This document shows, piece by piece, positions 42,954 through 52,382 of a stretch of DNA of 64,000 bases (within the stretch, counting starts at the first letter, position 1; each line of letters starts with the position of its first letter). The stretch is from contig NZ_JAIQWW010000007.1 of assembly GCF_020164455.1 (NCBI RefSeq), forward strand, positions 124,001 to 188,000, in the 5' to 3' direction. The position numbers and the translations under genes are program-made. The notes under the pieces were generated by a model. The model made no database searches. It was not told the DNA's origin and saw nothing but the letters and a program-made list of their open reading frames with translations. This DNA is from Phyllobacterium chamaecytisi. Lineage in GTDB: Bacteria; Pseudomonadota; Alphaproteobacteria; Rhizobiales; Rhizobiaceae.

Positions 42954-44162
42954 TTATTCTGCGGCGGCTTCCGCCTCGACAACGCGGCGGCGAGCGATTG
43001 TTGTCTGCGTGACGATCAATGCACCGACGGCGCAAAGGGCAATGCCTGCCGCCATCGGCAAGGCGGTTCCGTCAAAGAACGCACCGGCAATACCCATGGC
43101 GACAGCGGCGGTAACGAACTGCAGCGTCCCCATCAATGCCGATGCCGTGCCGGCGATTTCTCCATGGTCTTCAAGCGCAAGCACACCGGTTGTCGGAAGG
43201 ACAAGCCCGAGGAAGCCGTAGCCGATGAAGAGGAAGGTCGCCATGACCGGCAGCTGATTGAAGCCAAGGCTCATGACGACGACCATGGCGACCATGGCCA
43301 GCGAAAAGCCTGTCACAGCATTGCGCATCACGCGAACGAGGCCGTAGCGAGCCCCGAGCCAACCCGTCAGCTGCGAGACAGCAAAGAACGACACCGCGTT
43401 GATCGAGAAGGCAAAACTGTACTGTGTCGGCGTCAATCCGTAATGGTTGATCAGCACGAAGGGTGAGTTGGCCAGATAGACCAGAAAGCTGGACAGGCCA
43501 AGACCACCGATGAACGTGAGCGTCAGGAAGTTTCCGTCCTTAAACAGCAGGCGATAAGCTGCCATGGCGCTGCCGAAACCGCTTTCCGCGCGGGCGTCCT
43601 TGGTCCGCGTCTCTGTCAACTGCGTCGACAGCAGGATCAGACCGAGAAACGCGGCGATCATCACCGCCCAGAATACGCCGCGCCAGCCAAAAAGGACGAT
43701 GACGGCACTGCCTGTCAGCGGAGCAAGGATTGGCGAGATACTGAAAACCAGCATCAGCAGCGACATCAGTCGCGCGGCCTGTACGCCCGTATGCATATCG
43801 CGAACGATAGCGCGGGGGATAACCATGCCAGCGGCGCCGCCAATGCCTTGAAGGAAGCGGAATGCGATCAAAGTCTCTACATCGCTTGCCAGCGCACAGC
43901 CGATGCTCGCAACGGCGAAAAGTCCGATGCCCATGTAGAGCGGTGCCTTGCGCCCCCACATATCGGAGATGGGCCCATAGAAAAGCTGGGCAACCGCAAA
44001 TGGAATAAAGAAGGCCAGAAGGCTCATTTGCACGGCATTGTTTTCCGCGCCGAGATCCTGTCCGATGGAAGGCATCGCGGGAAGATACATGTCGATCGCA
44101 AAGGGACCGATGGCTGTCAGAAGGCCAAGGATGAGGGCACTACGAAAGAAGGAGCTCGTCAT
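42954..44162 (-). CDS. Bcr/CflA-family MFS multidrug exporter
   Basis: This 402-residue transporter has 12 hydrophobic segments. The start region ALILGLLTAIGPFAIDMYLPAMPSIGQDL is the hallmark of the Bcr/CflA drug:H+ antiporter family (MdfA-like motif D1), followed by YGPISDMWGRKAPLYMG (motif A). It is divergent from a TetR gene with a palindrome between them, so it is probably repressed by that regulator and induced by its substrate. Confidence 0.93.
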   Translation of the reverse strand: MTSSFFRSALILGLLTAIGPFAIDMYLPAMPSIGQDLGAENNAVQMSLLAFFIPFAVAQLFYGPISDMWGRKAPLYMGIGLFAVASIGCALASDVETLIAFRFLQGIGGAAGMVIPRAIVRDMHTGVQAARLMSLLMLVFSISPILAPLTGSAVIVLFGWRGVFWAVMIAAFLGLILLSTQLTETRTKDARAESGFGSAMAAYRLLFKDGNFLTLTFIGGLGLSSFLVYLANSPFVLINHYGLTPTQYSFAFSINAVSFFAVSQLTGWLGARYGLVRVMRNAVTGFSLAMVAMVVVMSLGFNQLPVMATFLFIGYGFLGLVLPTTGVLALEDHGEIAGTASALMGTLQFVTAAVAMGIAGAFFDGTALPMAAGIALCAVGALIVTQTTIARRRVVEAEAAAE

Positions 44163-44336
44163 GATGGTGATCTTTCAGAAACCGCGGCGCAAAAACCGGA
44201 TTGTCTTCGCGCCACTTCGCTCTCAGGAGGGTTCAAACTGATTTTCGGGGGCCGATATGAGTGCGCGAGCTTGGGAGGACAGCGCATCAACAGGGCAAAA
44301 ATGCTGTGTCAACAAACTTGGACACAAATGTCAAAC

Positions 44337-44352
44337 TAGACACTATTGTCTA
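44337..44352. promoter_or_regulatory. Palindrome between the MFS exporter and its TetR regulator
   Basis: TAGACA-CTAT-TGTCTA is a perfect inverted repeat 29 bp before the tetR start. A related but imperfect copy with GACA...TGTC lies about 15 bp upstream. The site suits a TetR dimer acting on both divergent promoters. Confidence 0.55.
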
Positions 44353-44380
44353 AAACGTCAAGACGCATTATCTTCTGTCC

Positions 44381-45079
44381 ATGAAAAATCGCAACGAACC
44401 AAGAGCCGGAATGGGCCATACCCAGCGCGGTCAATGCGCAAAACGCATTTCAATATTGGATGCCGCCGCCCAGGTGTTTTGTCGTGAAGGTTTTTCAGGA
44501 GCGAGTATCGACGAAATTGCCGTAGAGGCCTGCGTTTCCCGCCAGACCATATACAACCACTACCGCGAAAAGGAAACTCTGTTCACCGCGGTTGTCGAGG
44601 ATGTCATGGACCGCGCCAACGCCATGTTGTTTTCGATATTATCAACCTTTCCGGACAAGTCGGATCATCTTGAGGACGATCTGACAGCCTTTGCTGTTCG
44701 TCTCACGAAAAATTGCCTGTGCAATCAGGATGGCAAGTTCCTGCGCAAGCTTGTGCAGTCCGAGGGCGAGCGTTATCCGCACCTCTTTGAAACATGGCGC
44801 CAGCATGGCCCGGGCAAGATCGGCACGGCTCTGGGCGCTCTTTTTGCACGCCTCAGCCACAAAGGTGTGCTGCGGATCGACGATTTCGACCTTGCTGCCC
44901 GCCAGTTTCTTGCCCTGGTCAACGCCGATCTGCAAATGATCACGCTGTTCGGCGGTACGCCGACCGATGAACAACTTGAAAGTGCTGCGCGCAACGCTGT
45001 GCAGACTTTCATCCGCGCCTATGCAGGGCCTGCTAGCGAGGCGGCGCCGCGAACACCTGCCCTTGCGGTCGTCAGCTAG
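44381..45079 (+). CDS. TetR/AcrR-family regulator of the adjacent exporter
   Basis: This 232-residue regulator has an N-terminal helix-turn-helix (ISILDAAAQVFCREGFSGASIDEIAVEACVSRQTIYNHYREKETLF, residues about 24-69) and a C-terminal domain of the TetR_C_7/AefR type (FLRKLVQSEGERYPHLFETW). The orientation, divergent from the Bcr/CflA exporter with a shared palindrome, indicates local control. It is followed by a strong terminator. Confidence 0.92.
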   Translation: MKNRNEPRAGMGHTQRGQCAKRISILDAAAQVFCREGFSGASIDEIAVEACVSRQTIYNHYREKETLFTAVVEDVMDRANAMLFSILSTFPDKSDHLEDDLTAFAVRLTKNCLCNQDGKFLRKLVQSEGERYPHLFETWRQHGPGKIGTALGALFARLSHKGVLRIDDFDLAARQFLALVNADLQMITLFGGTPTDEQLESAARNAVQTFIRAYAGPASEAAPRTPALAVVS

Positions 45080-45137
45080 TACCCGCTGAAATTGATATTT
45101 TCATCTTAAAATTCGCCGCAAACGACGTTTAAATTGT

Positions 45138-45180
45138 ATTTTACGTTCGTCAATTTTCCTGACGAACGTAAAATTTTTTT
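45138..45180 (+). terminator. Strong terminator after the tetR gene
   Basis: ATTTTACGTTCGTCA (45138-45152) pairs perfectly with TGACGAACGTAAAAT (45160-45174) and is followed by a T run on the plus strand. Confidence 0.9.
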
Positions 45181-45288
45181 GTGCGGCAGACAAGCGGTCG
45201 CAATTCCGCTAGCCATGCGCCATAATGGTTGAATGATGTTAGCCATCTCCGCTTGACAGGGAGGGGTGAATCCATGGGATAAGAGTGC

Positions 45289-45864
45289 ATGCCACAAGAT
45301 ATGATCCGCTACGATATACTTGCCCAGGAAGCGCTTCGCGGCGTTATTCGTAAGGTGCTTGGCGAAGTCGCCAAGGCGGGTCTTCCCGGCAACCATCATT
45401 TCTTTGTCACTTTTCTAACCGGTGCGGCAGGTGTTCGCATATCGTCGCGTCTGCACGAAAAATATCCGGAACAGATGACGATCGTTTTACAACATCAGTT
45501 CTGGGACCTGCAGGTTACCGACGTGCTTTTCGAAGTCGGGCTCTCCTTTGGCGATGTACCCGAACGTTTGGTCGTCCCCTTCTCGGCGATTCGCGGCTTC
45601 TACGACCCGTCAGTGAATTTCGAACTGGAATTTGATGTCGAGGTCGAAGAAACAGTTGGCGACAATGATCAGGGCATAACCAGCATTGCTCCCGTCCAGC
45701 AGAGCGACAAGCCCAAGCTTGCAACGCCCAGCACCAAGCCGAAGCCACCGGTGAAAACGGTGAAAAAGCCGGTCAAGGCTGGCGACAAATCAGATACCGA
45801 GGGGACCGGAGACAAAGCCACCGCGTCCGTGGTGTCGCTGGATTCTTTCCGCAAGAAGAAATAA
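45289..45864 (+). CDS. sspB: SspB-family ClpXP adaptor
   Basis: This 191-residue alphaproteobacterial SspB adaptor delivers SsrA-tagged proteins to ClpXP. The SsrA-binding domain occupies residues about 1-120 (MIRYDILAQEALRGVIRKVL ... HHFFVTFLTGAAGVRIS ... MTIVLQHQFWDLQV). A Pro/Lys-rich linker follows, and the conserved C-terminal tail VVSLDSFRKKK probably docks to ClpX. Its substrate tag is encoded by the tmRNA gene in this window. It is the first gene of a three-gene operon. A second in-frame ATG at 45301 is an alternative start. Confidence 0.95.
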   Translation: MPQDMIRYDILAQEALRGVIRKVLGEVAKAGLPGNHHFFVTFLTGAAGVRISSRLHEKYPEQMTIVLQHQFWDLQVTDVLFEVGLSFGDVPERLVVPFSAIRGFYDPSVNFELEFDVEVEETVGDNDQGITSIAPVQQSDKPKLATPSTKPKPPVKTVKKPVKAGDKSDTEGTGDKATASVVSLDSFRKKK

Positions 45865-45865
45865 C

Positions 45866-46078
45866 TTGGCCGAGATCGTCAATCTTCGACTGGTCAAGAA
45901 GCGCAAGGCCAAAGAGGCTGTTGAGAAGACTGCAGCCGACAACAGGATCCTGTTCGGACGGACCAAGGCCGAGAAGCAATTTGACCGGGAAGCCAATCGC
46001 AAGAAAGCACGCTTTCTTGACGACCATCGGTTTGAAACAAAACCTTCCTCTACAGAAGACGATCCGGACGGCAAGTGA
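45866..46078 (+). CDS. DUF4169 family small protein
   Basis: This 70-residue, highly basic protein (MAEIVNLRLVKKRKAKEAVEKTAADNRILFGRTKAEKQ) starts at TTG immediately after the sspB stop. The family is restricted largely to alphaproteobacteria and commonly sits between sspB and an RHH gene. Function is unknown. Confidence 0.85.
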   Translation: MAEIVNLRLVKKRKAKEAVEKTAADNRILFGRTKAEKQFDREANRKKARFLDDHRFETKPSSTEDDPDGK

Positions 46079-46305
46079 GCGGCGTCCGTAAACGCTCGGT
46101 CACCATTCGCGGACACCGTACGAGCTTTTCGCTCGAAGACCCCTTCTATGAAATCATTGCATCGATCGCGACTAGCCGCGGCGTGACGCTTGCGGGCTTG
46201 ATTGCCGAAATTGACGAAAGCCGTGATCGCAGCTCCAACCTGTCATCGGCGTTGCGCATCTATGCGCTGGACTGGGTGAGGAACGACAGCAATAAGCGGC
46301 GATAG
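46075..46305 (+). CDS. Ribbon-helix-helix domain protein
   Basis: This 76-residue protein has a RHH_4-type DNA-binding fold (VRKRSVTIRGHRTSFSLEDPFYEIIASIATSRGVTLAGLIAEIDESR). It starts at GTG overlapping the DUF4169 stop by 4 bases. It completes the sspB-DUF4169-RHH operon; its DNA target is unknown and there is no adjacent toxin gene. Confidence 0.88.
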   Translation: MSGVRKRSVTIRGHRTSFSLEDPFYEIIASIATSRGVTLAGLIAEIDESRDRSSNLSSALRIYALDWVRNDSNKRR

Positions 46306-46417
46306 CCACCTGTTTTGACTCATCAATCGCTTGCGGAAAAAAATTATCCTGCCGTGTCGGAACGGCAAGCCCTCATTCGTCTTACAGATAGTGCAAACCG
46401 CTATGAAAGGGAAAGCG

Positions 46418-46909
46418 ATGCCTGCCAAACAAAAGATTACCCCCTGCCTTTGGTTCAACGGAAACGCCGAAGAGGCAATGGATTTTTACATGTCCATCTT
46501 CGAGGACAGCAAAATTATCAATAGACTCAACTGGGGCAAAGAGGGGGGAAGCAAGGAAGGCTCGCTGCTCGTCGCCACTTTCCAGCTTGCAGGCCAGGAA
46601 TATATTGCCTTGAATGGGGGGCCGGAATTCCAGTTTTCCGAGGGTATTTCGCTCTCCATTGACTGCAGTACCCAAGAAGAAGTCGATAGACTGACGGAAA
46701 AACTGACGGCCGATGGCGGACAAATTCGCCCCTGCAGCTGGGTCAAGGACAAATTTGGCCTGTCATGGCAGATCGTTCCCACTATTCTTCCCGAAATGCT
46801 GCGGGACAAGGACCAGGCGAAAGCCGACCGTGTCATGGCAGCGATGATGAAGATGTACAAAATCGATATCCAGAAGATCAAGGACGCATATAACGGCACC
46901 AGCGATTAA
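46418..46909 (+). CDS. VOC-family protein (PhnB/3-demethylubiquinone methyltransferase-like)
   Basis: This 163-residue protein has the PhnB-like vicinal oxygen chelate fold: KITPCLWFNGNAEEAMDFYMSIFEDSKI, FQLAGQEYIALNGGPEFQFSEGISLSI, then WVKDKFGLSWQIVPTILPEML. The name 3-demethylubiquinone-9 methyltransferase used for this family is misleading, as no methyltransferase fold is present. The start at 46418 follows GAAAGGGAAAG. The function is unknown. Confidence 0.88.
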   Translation: MPAKQKITPCLWFNGNAEEAMDFYMSIFEDSKIINRLNWGKEGGSKEGSLLVATFQLAGQEYIALNGGPEFQFSEGISLSIDCSTQEEVDRLTEKLTADGGQIRPCSWVKDKFGLSWQIVPTILPEMLRDKDQAKADRVMAAMMKMYKIDIQKIKDAYNGTSD

Positions 46910-46914
46910 TGGCG

Positions 46915-49900
46915 TTACTGAATCTTCGGGTCCAGGGACTTGGGCTCGAGCGTTTTCAGGAACTCATCGACTGACTGCTTGTCGAGCGCACCAGTGCCCT
47001 GCGGCGCCGCTGCAGCGCCACCCGGTCCGGGGGGCGTTTGCGGCTGTGGCGCGGCCGGGGCTGGTGCCGGTTGCGATTGTTCGATCGCTTTTTGTGCCGC
47101 CTCCTCGGCTGCACGTCTTTCCGCTAAAGCCCGCTGCTCTGCGGCGCGCTTTTCAGCTTCGGCGCGTTCAGCAGCTGCACGCGCTTCCTGTTCGGCCTTG
47201 AGCCGGGCTTCTTCGGCAAGCCGCACACGCTCATTCGCGCGGGCCTGATAGAGTTGCACCTCGCGGCGCAGACGCTGCTTTTCGACAAGCGCGGCCTGCA
47301 TCGTTTCCACGCGCTGCTGTTCGCGCTCCAGCGTGCGCTGGGTCAGGAACTGTTCAAGCGGCTGCCGGTTCAAAGCCAATTTTGGATTATCCGATGGACC
47401 GGCCAGACTGAACTCGACAAGCGGGTCGGCCCCGGCAACCACGGCCTTGCCGGGATCGAAGGTAAAACGCCCTTGCGATGCAACACTCATATCGGAAAAA
47501 TTGAGCCGCAGATCAGCAGCCAGCGTTGCGGCTTCGCTTTGAAGCTGAAATGTCGAGGTCCGCGCCATGCCGCCGGCAATCGTGAAGGCAAATTCCGCAG
47601 CCCCGGCATTGAACGTGCCTTCATGCAAATATTTGCCAATCGTGGCGGTCACGGCAGCGGCGGCGACCGGCCCTTCCATCGCGTCCGCCGCTTGAAGGAT
47701 CGGCTTCAGCGCGCCAGGATTGATCGCGTTGATCGCAAGATCCGCGACCGAGACCACGCCTGAGCCGGCGACAGATTCCATCATCTCGGCAATCGAAGTA
47801 CCCGTCGCATTGACAGAGGCCGATATTTTCGCCTTGCCCTTCAACGGTGTCTGGTCTTCGTCGGGCTTGTAGAGGGCCTCGAGAGCCGTCTGGTCGAGCG
47901 TAAACTGTCCGGTCGCCAGACCTGTACCGCTGGTATTGCGTAACTCGAACATGCCATGGACCTGGCCGCCAAACAGATCGCCCTTTACATCGTCGAGACG
48001 AAGCGAGCCGTCTTTCAGGGTGGCAATCGTCTGGAATTTACCCATCGTGCCAAGAATCCCCGCCGGGGCTTCCGCAGCATTGACTTTCACATTGAAATTT
48101 ACCGGAAAAAGCGGTGCGGCCGCGAAGTTCTCCTTCGGCCAAATATTGCGACCTTCAGTTCCGAGCGCATTCGTGCCCAGCATGAATTGCGCCAGTGACG
48201 GAAGGTCGAGTTGAGCGAGCGTCAGATCGCCTTGCGCCGCCGGTATACCGTTCTCGACATCGAAGCCCAGTCGGCCAGCGATCTTCCTGCCGCTCACCTC
48301 GCCGTTCAAATCTGGCAAGGTCAGCTTGCCCTTCGAAAGCTGGAAACTGCTTGCGATATCCACGGGCATGCCATTGCCAAAGCCGGGCAGTGAATAACCT
48401 GCCGTTGCGATATAAGATTCGAGATCCGCTGCCTTGATCGAGGCACGGCCCTCGCCGCTCAGCTCGCCGCCGATGTCCCGAAAACTGCCATCGACAAGCG
48501 CCTGTCCATCTGAGGACTTCAGCGAAAGCTGTGTCTGGAGGCCATCCTTTTCATTACCTTTCAACGCGAGGTCGGCCTCCAGTTCGCCCGCCATGCCGAG
48601 TGGCAGGGCCGGAAGTCCTATCAACGCCATCAGCGTCTCCGCCTGTGCGTTGCGCGCATCCATCGTCAGCTCGAGCGAGCGCAACTTGTCAGCGTTTTCC
48701 GTCGTTGTGCCAGAGAGGGTTACGTCCATCCCCCCGGTTTTCCCCGCAGCGCTCAAAGAGAACTCGGATCCGCCTTTGCCATGCAAAGTGTTTGCAATGA
48801 CATTGAGATTGGTCTCCTCGAAGAGACCCGGAAACCGGGCAGCGTTTTCGCTCAAGGTCTTGATGAACGGGAAATCCGGAAACCGGGTAGCCATGGCCGT
48901 GACAAATGGGGCGAGATTGTCCGAGAGAATGGTGGAGTCGAGCGAACCTGAGGGTTCGGCCTTGAAGGGTGCAAGCTTGCCGGTCGCGGTTATGGTGGTA
49001 CCTGCAACATTACCGATCGTCAGCCGATCGATATCGAAAACGCCATCGCGCAGGCGGAAAGCCGTGTCCAGAGTTTCCGCAACGAGCCGGTTATGTGTGA
49101 CGGGCCCGGCTTTAAGATGCACATCGAGATCCTGGCCGCGCAACTGCGGCGAACCGTTTGCGGATGGCTTTCCAGTATTGCCGAAGATCGCCGCGAAAGC
49201 CTCGAGCGCATCGGCGTCGAGCGCCCCACCCTCAAGCGTCAGTTGCGTCAGCGGCAGGGATTCGCCCTTGGCGCTGCGAACCAGCGAGCCTTTGAGCGAT
49301 GCGCCGCCAAGTGCCAGTTCGAGATTATCGACCTTCTGCAACTCGTCATGCAGGCTCACATCGCCGGAAAAACCGGCTCCGGGCAAGCGCCGGATCGACT
49401 CGTCAACGGAATCCGTCAGCCATGCGGCGAGTCCCGAGGGCTGACGTGACGCGATCAGCAGCCGCCCGTCAAAGCCAAAATCGTCCCCAACCTGCAATGT
49501 CCCCCTGGCTTCGAACTGGGTTCGCCCCGGCAGTTCCGCCTTGACCTGATTGATCTGCCAAGCCCCGTTCGACGGCGCCGCATCGATCGTTACCGAGCGG
49601 ATCGTCGTGTCACCTGCAACGATCGCTGGAAGTTTGAGGTCGATCGTGCCGGGAACGGTCGGTATTGGCAGTTGATCCATCAGACGCCGGAACACACCCA
49701 TCCGTTCAGTTGCGGTGGCCGGTTTGGGTGTGGTGCCCTTGGCTTGTTCATTCTGATTGGCAAACGTGACTTGCTGTCCGTCCGCCTTGATTTCAAAACG
49801 CGGATTACTGCCGTAGTCGAAAAGCGCGTTGCCATTGACAATGTAGGGATCGTCGACGGTCCCCTGCTCCATCCGAAATTCGGGGATATCGATCTTGGCG

Positions 49901-50721
49901 TGATCGGCCTCAAAACGTCCGGTGACGCGAACGCTGGAAAGCAGCGGCTTTTCGGTTTTCCCGGCAGTCTTGGCACCGTCGGCCACCTCGTCAGCCGAGC
50001 GAATATCGATATTGCCGGTATATTTCAGCACACCTTCATTCACGGTCAACTCGCCGTCGGTTTCGAATGCCGCCGGAATGCGGTCCGGGGAGACGCGTGC
50101 ATGGACGTTCAGCGTGCCATCAGGCTTCACAGCGCCCGTCGAAGCGGAGACAGCCGTCTTTGCGCCGTTGAAAAACAGCGTTCCATCAAATTTCCACGGC
50201 CCGGACAGGTCGGTTGCCGACAATGACGCGTTAAGGTTTCCAATAGTCCGGGTGGTTCCTGTCGAGGCATCGCGAATGACCACCGAGCCATCTGTAATGC
50301 GCATATCCTCCAGCCTGACCTGCGCCGAATGGAACGGCGCGCGCGGACGGATTGCCCAGTCGATGACGCCGTTCTTATCGATGGCTACCTTTGCCGTCGG
50401 CTTCTCGATCCGCATGTCGAAGATCAGGATTTCGCCACGGACGAATGGCGCAAGTTCGGCATCCATCGAAAACTTCTCGATCGTCATCACCGGCTCGGAG
50501 CCCGGATCACCGACCTTGACATCGGAAAACGTCACAGAGGGAAACGGCAGCAGCCGCGCGCTGGCGCTGCCTGCAACCGTCACAGGCCGTCCGAGCAGCG
50601 CGGATGCTTCGCGCTCGAAGGAGGAACGGTAACCGGCCCAATCGACAAAGTAAGGCACAACCAGCGCCGCTGTCAGCACCAGTACCAATAATCCGCCGAT
50701 AAATACGAACAGGCGTGCCAG
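46915..50721 (-). CDS. Very large AsmA-family envelope protein, probable CTG start
   Basis: This protein of about 1268 residues has an N-terminal membrane anchor (LFVFIGGLLVLVLTAALVVPYFV) and the AsmA N-terminal signature DWAGYRSSFEREASALLGRPVTVAGSASARLLPFPSVTFSDVKVGD. Long beta-rich repeats and a C-terminal AsmA_2 region follow (about residues 960-1160), then a charged coiled coil rich in Glu/Arg/Ala and a Pro-rich tail. The first ATG/GTG/TTG in frame (TTG, 50688) falls inside the anchor. The CTG at 50721 gives an intact anchor and has GGAG 7 bases upstream, so it is preferred. AsmA-like proteins act in outer-membrane lipid homeostasis. Confidence 0.85.
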   Translation of the reverse strand: MARLFVFIGGLLVLVLTAALVVPYFVDWAGYRSSFEREASALLGRPVTVAGSASARLLPFPSVTFSDVKVGDPGSEPVMTIEKFSMDAELAPFVRGEILIFDMRIEKPTAKVAIDKNGVIDWAIRPRAPFHSAQVRLEDMRITDGSVVIRDASTGTTRTIGNLNASLSATDLSGPWKFDGTLFFNGAKTAVSASTGAVKPDGTLNVHARVSPDRIPAAFETDGELTVNEGVLKYTGNIDIRSADEVADGAKTAGKTEKPLLSSVRVTGRFEADHAKIDIPEFRMEQGTVDDPYIVNGNALFDYGSNPRFEIKADGQQVTFANQNEQAKGTTPKPATATERMGVFRRLMDQLPIPTVPGTIDLKLPAIVAGDTTIRSVTIDAAPSNGAWQINQVKAELPGRTQFEARGTLQVGDDFGFDGRLLIASRQPSGLAAWLTDSVDESIRRLPGAGFSGDVSLHDELQKVDNLELALGGASLKGSLVRSAKGESLPLTQLTLEGGALDADALEAFAAIFGNTGKPSANGSPQLRGQDLDVHLKAGPVTHNRLVAETLDTAFRLRDGVFDIDRLTIGNVAGTTITATGKLAPFKAEPSGSLDSTILSDNLAPFVTAMATRFPDFPFIKTLSENAARFPGLFEETNLNVIANTLHGKGGSEFSLSAAGKTGGMDVTLSGTTTENADKLRSLELTMDARNAQAETLMALIGLPALPLGMAGELEADLALKGNEKDGLQTQLSLKSSDGQALVDGSFRDIGGELSGEGRASIKAADLESYIATAGYSLPGFGNGMPVDIASSFQLSKGKLTLPDLNGEVSGRKIAGRLGFDVENGIPAAQGDLTLAQLDLPSLAQFMLGTNALGTEGRNIWPKENFAAAPLFPVNFNVKVNAAEAPAGILGTMGKFQTIATLKDGSLRLDDVKGDLFGGQVHGMFELRNTSGTGLATGQFTLDQTALEALYKPDEDQTPLKGKAKISASVNATGTSIAEMMESVAGSGVVSVADLAINAINPGALKPILQAADAMEGPVAAAAVTATIGKYLHEGTFNAGAAEFAFTIAGGMARTSTFQLQSEAATLAADLRLNFSDMSVASQGRFTFDPGKAVVAGADPLVEFSLAGPSDNPKLALNRQPLEQFLTQRTLEREQQRVETMQAALVEKQRLRREVQLYQARANERVRLAEEARLKAEQEARAAAERAEAEKRAAEQRALAERRAAEEAAQKAIEQSQPAPAPAAPQPQTPPGPGGAAAAPQGTGALDKQSVDEFLKTLEPKSLDPKIQ

Positions 50722-50851
50722 TGTCCTACTCCGATCGATACGTGCCGGGCACCATAAGCACCAGTTTTTGGCGGCGGCAAGACATGACAGTCTTTCTGGT
50801 CAATTTGCAACGCTCACACAATGGTTTAGCGCCAGGAATCAATCTGCGAGC

Positions 50852-52261
50852 CTAAAGGCGTAAGATCTTGCCGGGATTCATGATATTGCCCGGATCGATT
50901 GCGCGCTTGATCGCTTCCATCACGTCGACAGCACCGCCGAGCTCTGCCCGAAGGAACTTGATCTTGCCCTGGCCGATGCCATGTTCACCCGTGCAGGTTC
51001 CATCCATCGCGATCGCTCTCAAATTAAGACGCTCGACAAAGGCCTCGACCTTCTGGATCTCGGCCGGGTCTTTCTCGTCGAAAAGCACGAGCACGTGGAA
51101 ATTACCATCGCCGGCATGACCGACGATCGGCGCAATCAGCCCGCTCTCCTCGATATCCTTCTCGGTCTCGACGATACACTCCGCCAACCGCGAGATTGGC
51201 ACGCACACGTCGGTCGAAAGCGATTGCTTTCCAGGCGCGAGCGTCATGCAGGCGAAATAGGAATTGTGACGCGCCGACCAGAGCTTCTCACGCTCTTCTG
51301 CATTGGCTGTCCATTTGAATTCGCCGCCGCCGTTGGCAGCGGCAATTTCACCGAAGAGTTCTGCCTGCTCGGCCACGCTGGTTTCGCTGCCGTGGAATTC
51401 GAGAAAGAGATAAGGTGCAGGCTCGTAATCCAGCTTGGAATAGGCGATCATCGCCTGCATTTCGAGCTGATTGACCAGTTCGATGCGCGCGACCGGTATG
51501 CCCATCTGAATGGTCTCGATCACCGCATTGCAAGCGCTTTCAAGATCTGGAAAAGCGCAGATGCCGCCGGAAATAGCTTGCGGAATGCCATAAAGCTTCA
51601 GCGTCAGTTCCGTGATGATGCCGAGCGTGCCTTCCGAGCCGACGAGCAGACGCGTCAGGTCATAGCCTGCCGATGTCTTCTTCACCCGCTTCGACGTGGT
51701 GATCAGGCGTCCGTCCGGCATCACTGCCTTCAGTGCCAGCACGTTCTCGCGCATCGTGCCATAGCGCACGGCATTGGTGCCCGAAGCGCGCGTTGCCGCC
51801 ATACCGCCGAGGCTGGCATTGGCGCCGGGATCGATGGGGAAGAACAAACCCGTGTCGCGTAGATATTCGTTGAGCTGCTTGCGCGTAGCGCCCGGCTCTA
51901 TAACGACATTCAAATCTTCGCTATAGACCTTGAGAATGCGATTCATACGCGAAAGATCAATGGAAATGCCGCCGGCCGGCGCGTTGACATGACCTTCGAG
52001 CGAAGTGCCTGTTCCAAACGCGATCACCGGAACGCCCCATTCACTGCACAGGCGCACTATTTCCTGAACATCCTCGGCGGACTCAACGAAAACGACCAGA
52101 TCCGGTGCCTGGTTGGGCACGTAACTCGTCGTATGCGCGTGCTGTTCGCGAATGGACTTGCCCGACTGCGCATTATCGCCGAAGCGTTTCTTCAGAATAG
52201 AAACGACCGTCGCGATACCGTTTTCGTTGCGTAGCAAAGCGCCCGCATCTGCCAATGCCAT
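50852..52261 (-). CDS. FAD-linked oxidase (D-lactate/glycolate dehydrogenase family)
   Basis: This 469-residue flavoprotein has an N-terminal PCMH FAD domain (PDLVVFVESAEDVQEIVRLCSEWGVPVIAFGTGTSLEGHV, then FFPIDPGANASLGGMAATRASGTNAVRYGTMRENVLAL) and a C-terminal FAD-oxidase domain ending GEHGIGQGKIKFL...MNPGKILRL. Members oxidise 2-hydroxy acids (D-lactate, glycolate, 2-hydroxyglutarate). The ATG at 52261 follows a GGTGGAA site. Sequence does not settle the substrate. Confidence 0.92.
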   Translation of the reverse strand: MALADAGALLRNENGIATVVSILKKRFGDNAQSGKSIREQHAHTTSYVPNQAPDLVVFVESAEDVQEIVRLCSEWGVPVIAFGTGTSLEGHVNAPAGGISIDLSRMNRILKVYSEDLNVVIEPGATRKQLNEYLRDTGLFFPIDPGANASLGGMAATRASGTNAVRYGTMRENVLALKAVMPDGRLITTSKRVKKTSAGYDLTRLLVGSEGTLGIITELTLKLYGIPQAISGGICAFPDLESACNAVIETIQMGIPVARIELVNQLEMQAMIAYSKLDYEPAPYLFLEFHGSETSVAEQAELFGEIAAANGGGEFKWTANAEEREKLWSARHNSYFACMTLAPGKQSLSTDVCVPISRLAECIVETEKDIEESGLIAPIVGHAGDGNFHVLVLFDEKDPAEIQKVEAFVERLNLRAIAMDGTCTGEHGIGQGKIKFLRAELGGAVDVMEAIKRAIDPGNIMNPGKILRL

Positions 52262-52382
52262 TCCAGTTCCACCCTTCAATATACGTCTTCCACGCGTGCA
52301 TTTTCGGGGAATGCACACGACTTGTCCAGTTGTAACTCTGTGTGATTACCGTGACGACTTCCCGCACGCAAAAAGGCGGGAT

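Noticed and set aside
46075-46305. Antitoxin of a toxin-antitoxin pair
   Set aside because: The RHH protein is part of the sspB-DUF4169 operon and no toxin-like gene adjoins it.
48434-49444. A 336-codon plus-strand reading frame inside the AsmA gene
   Set aside because: It is an antisense shadow of a strongly coding frame in a high G+C gene, has Ser/Ala-rich random composition and no ribosome binding site.
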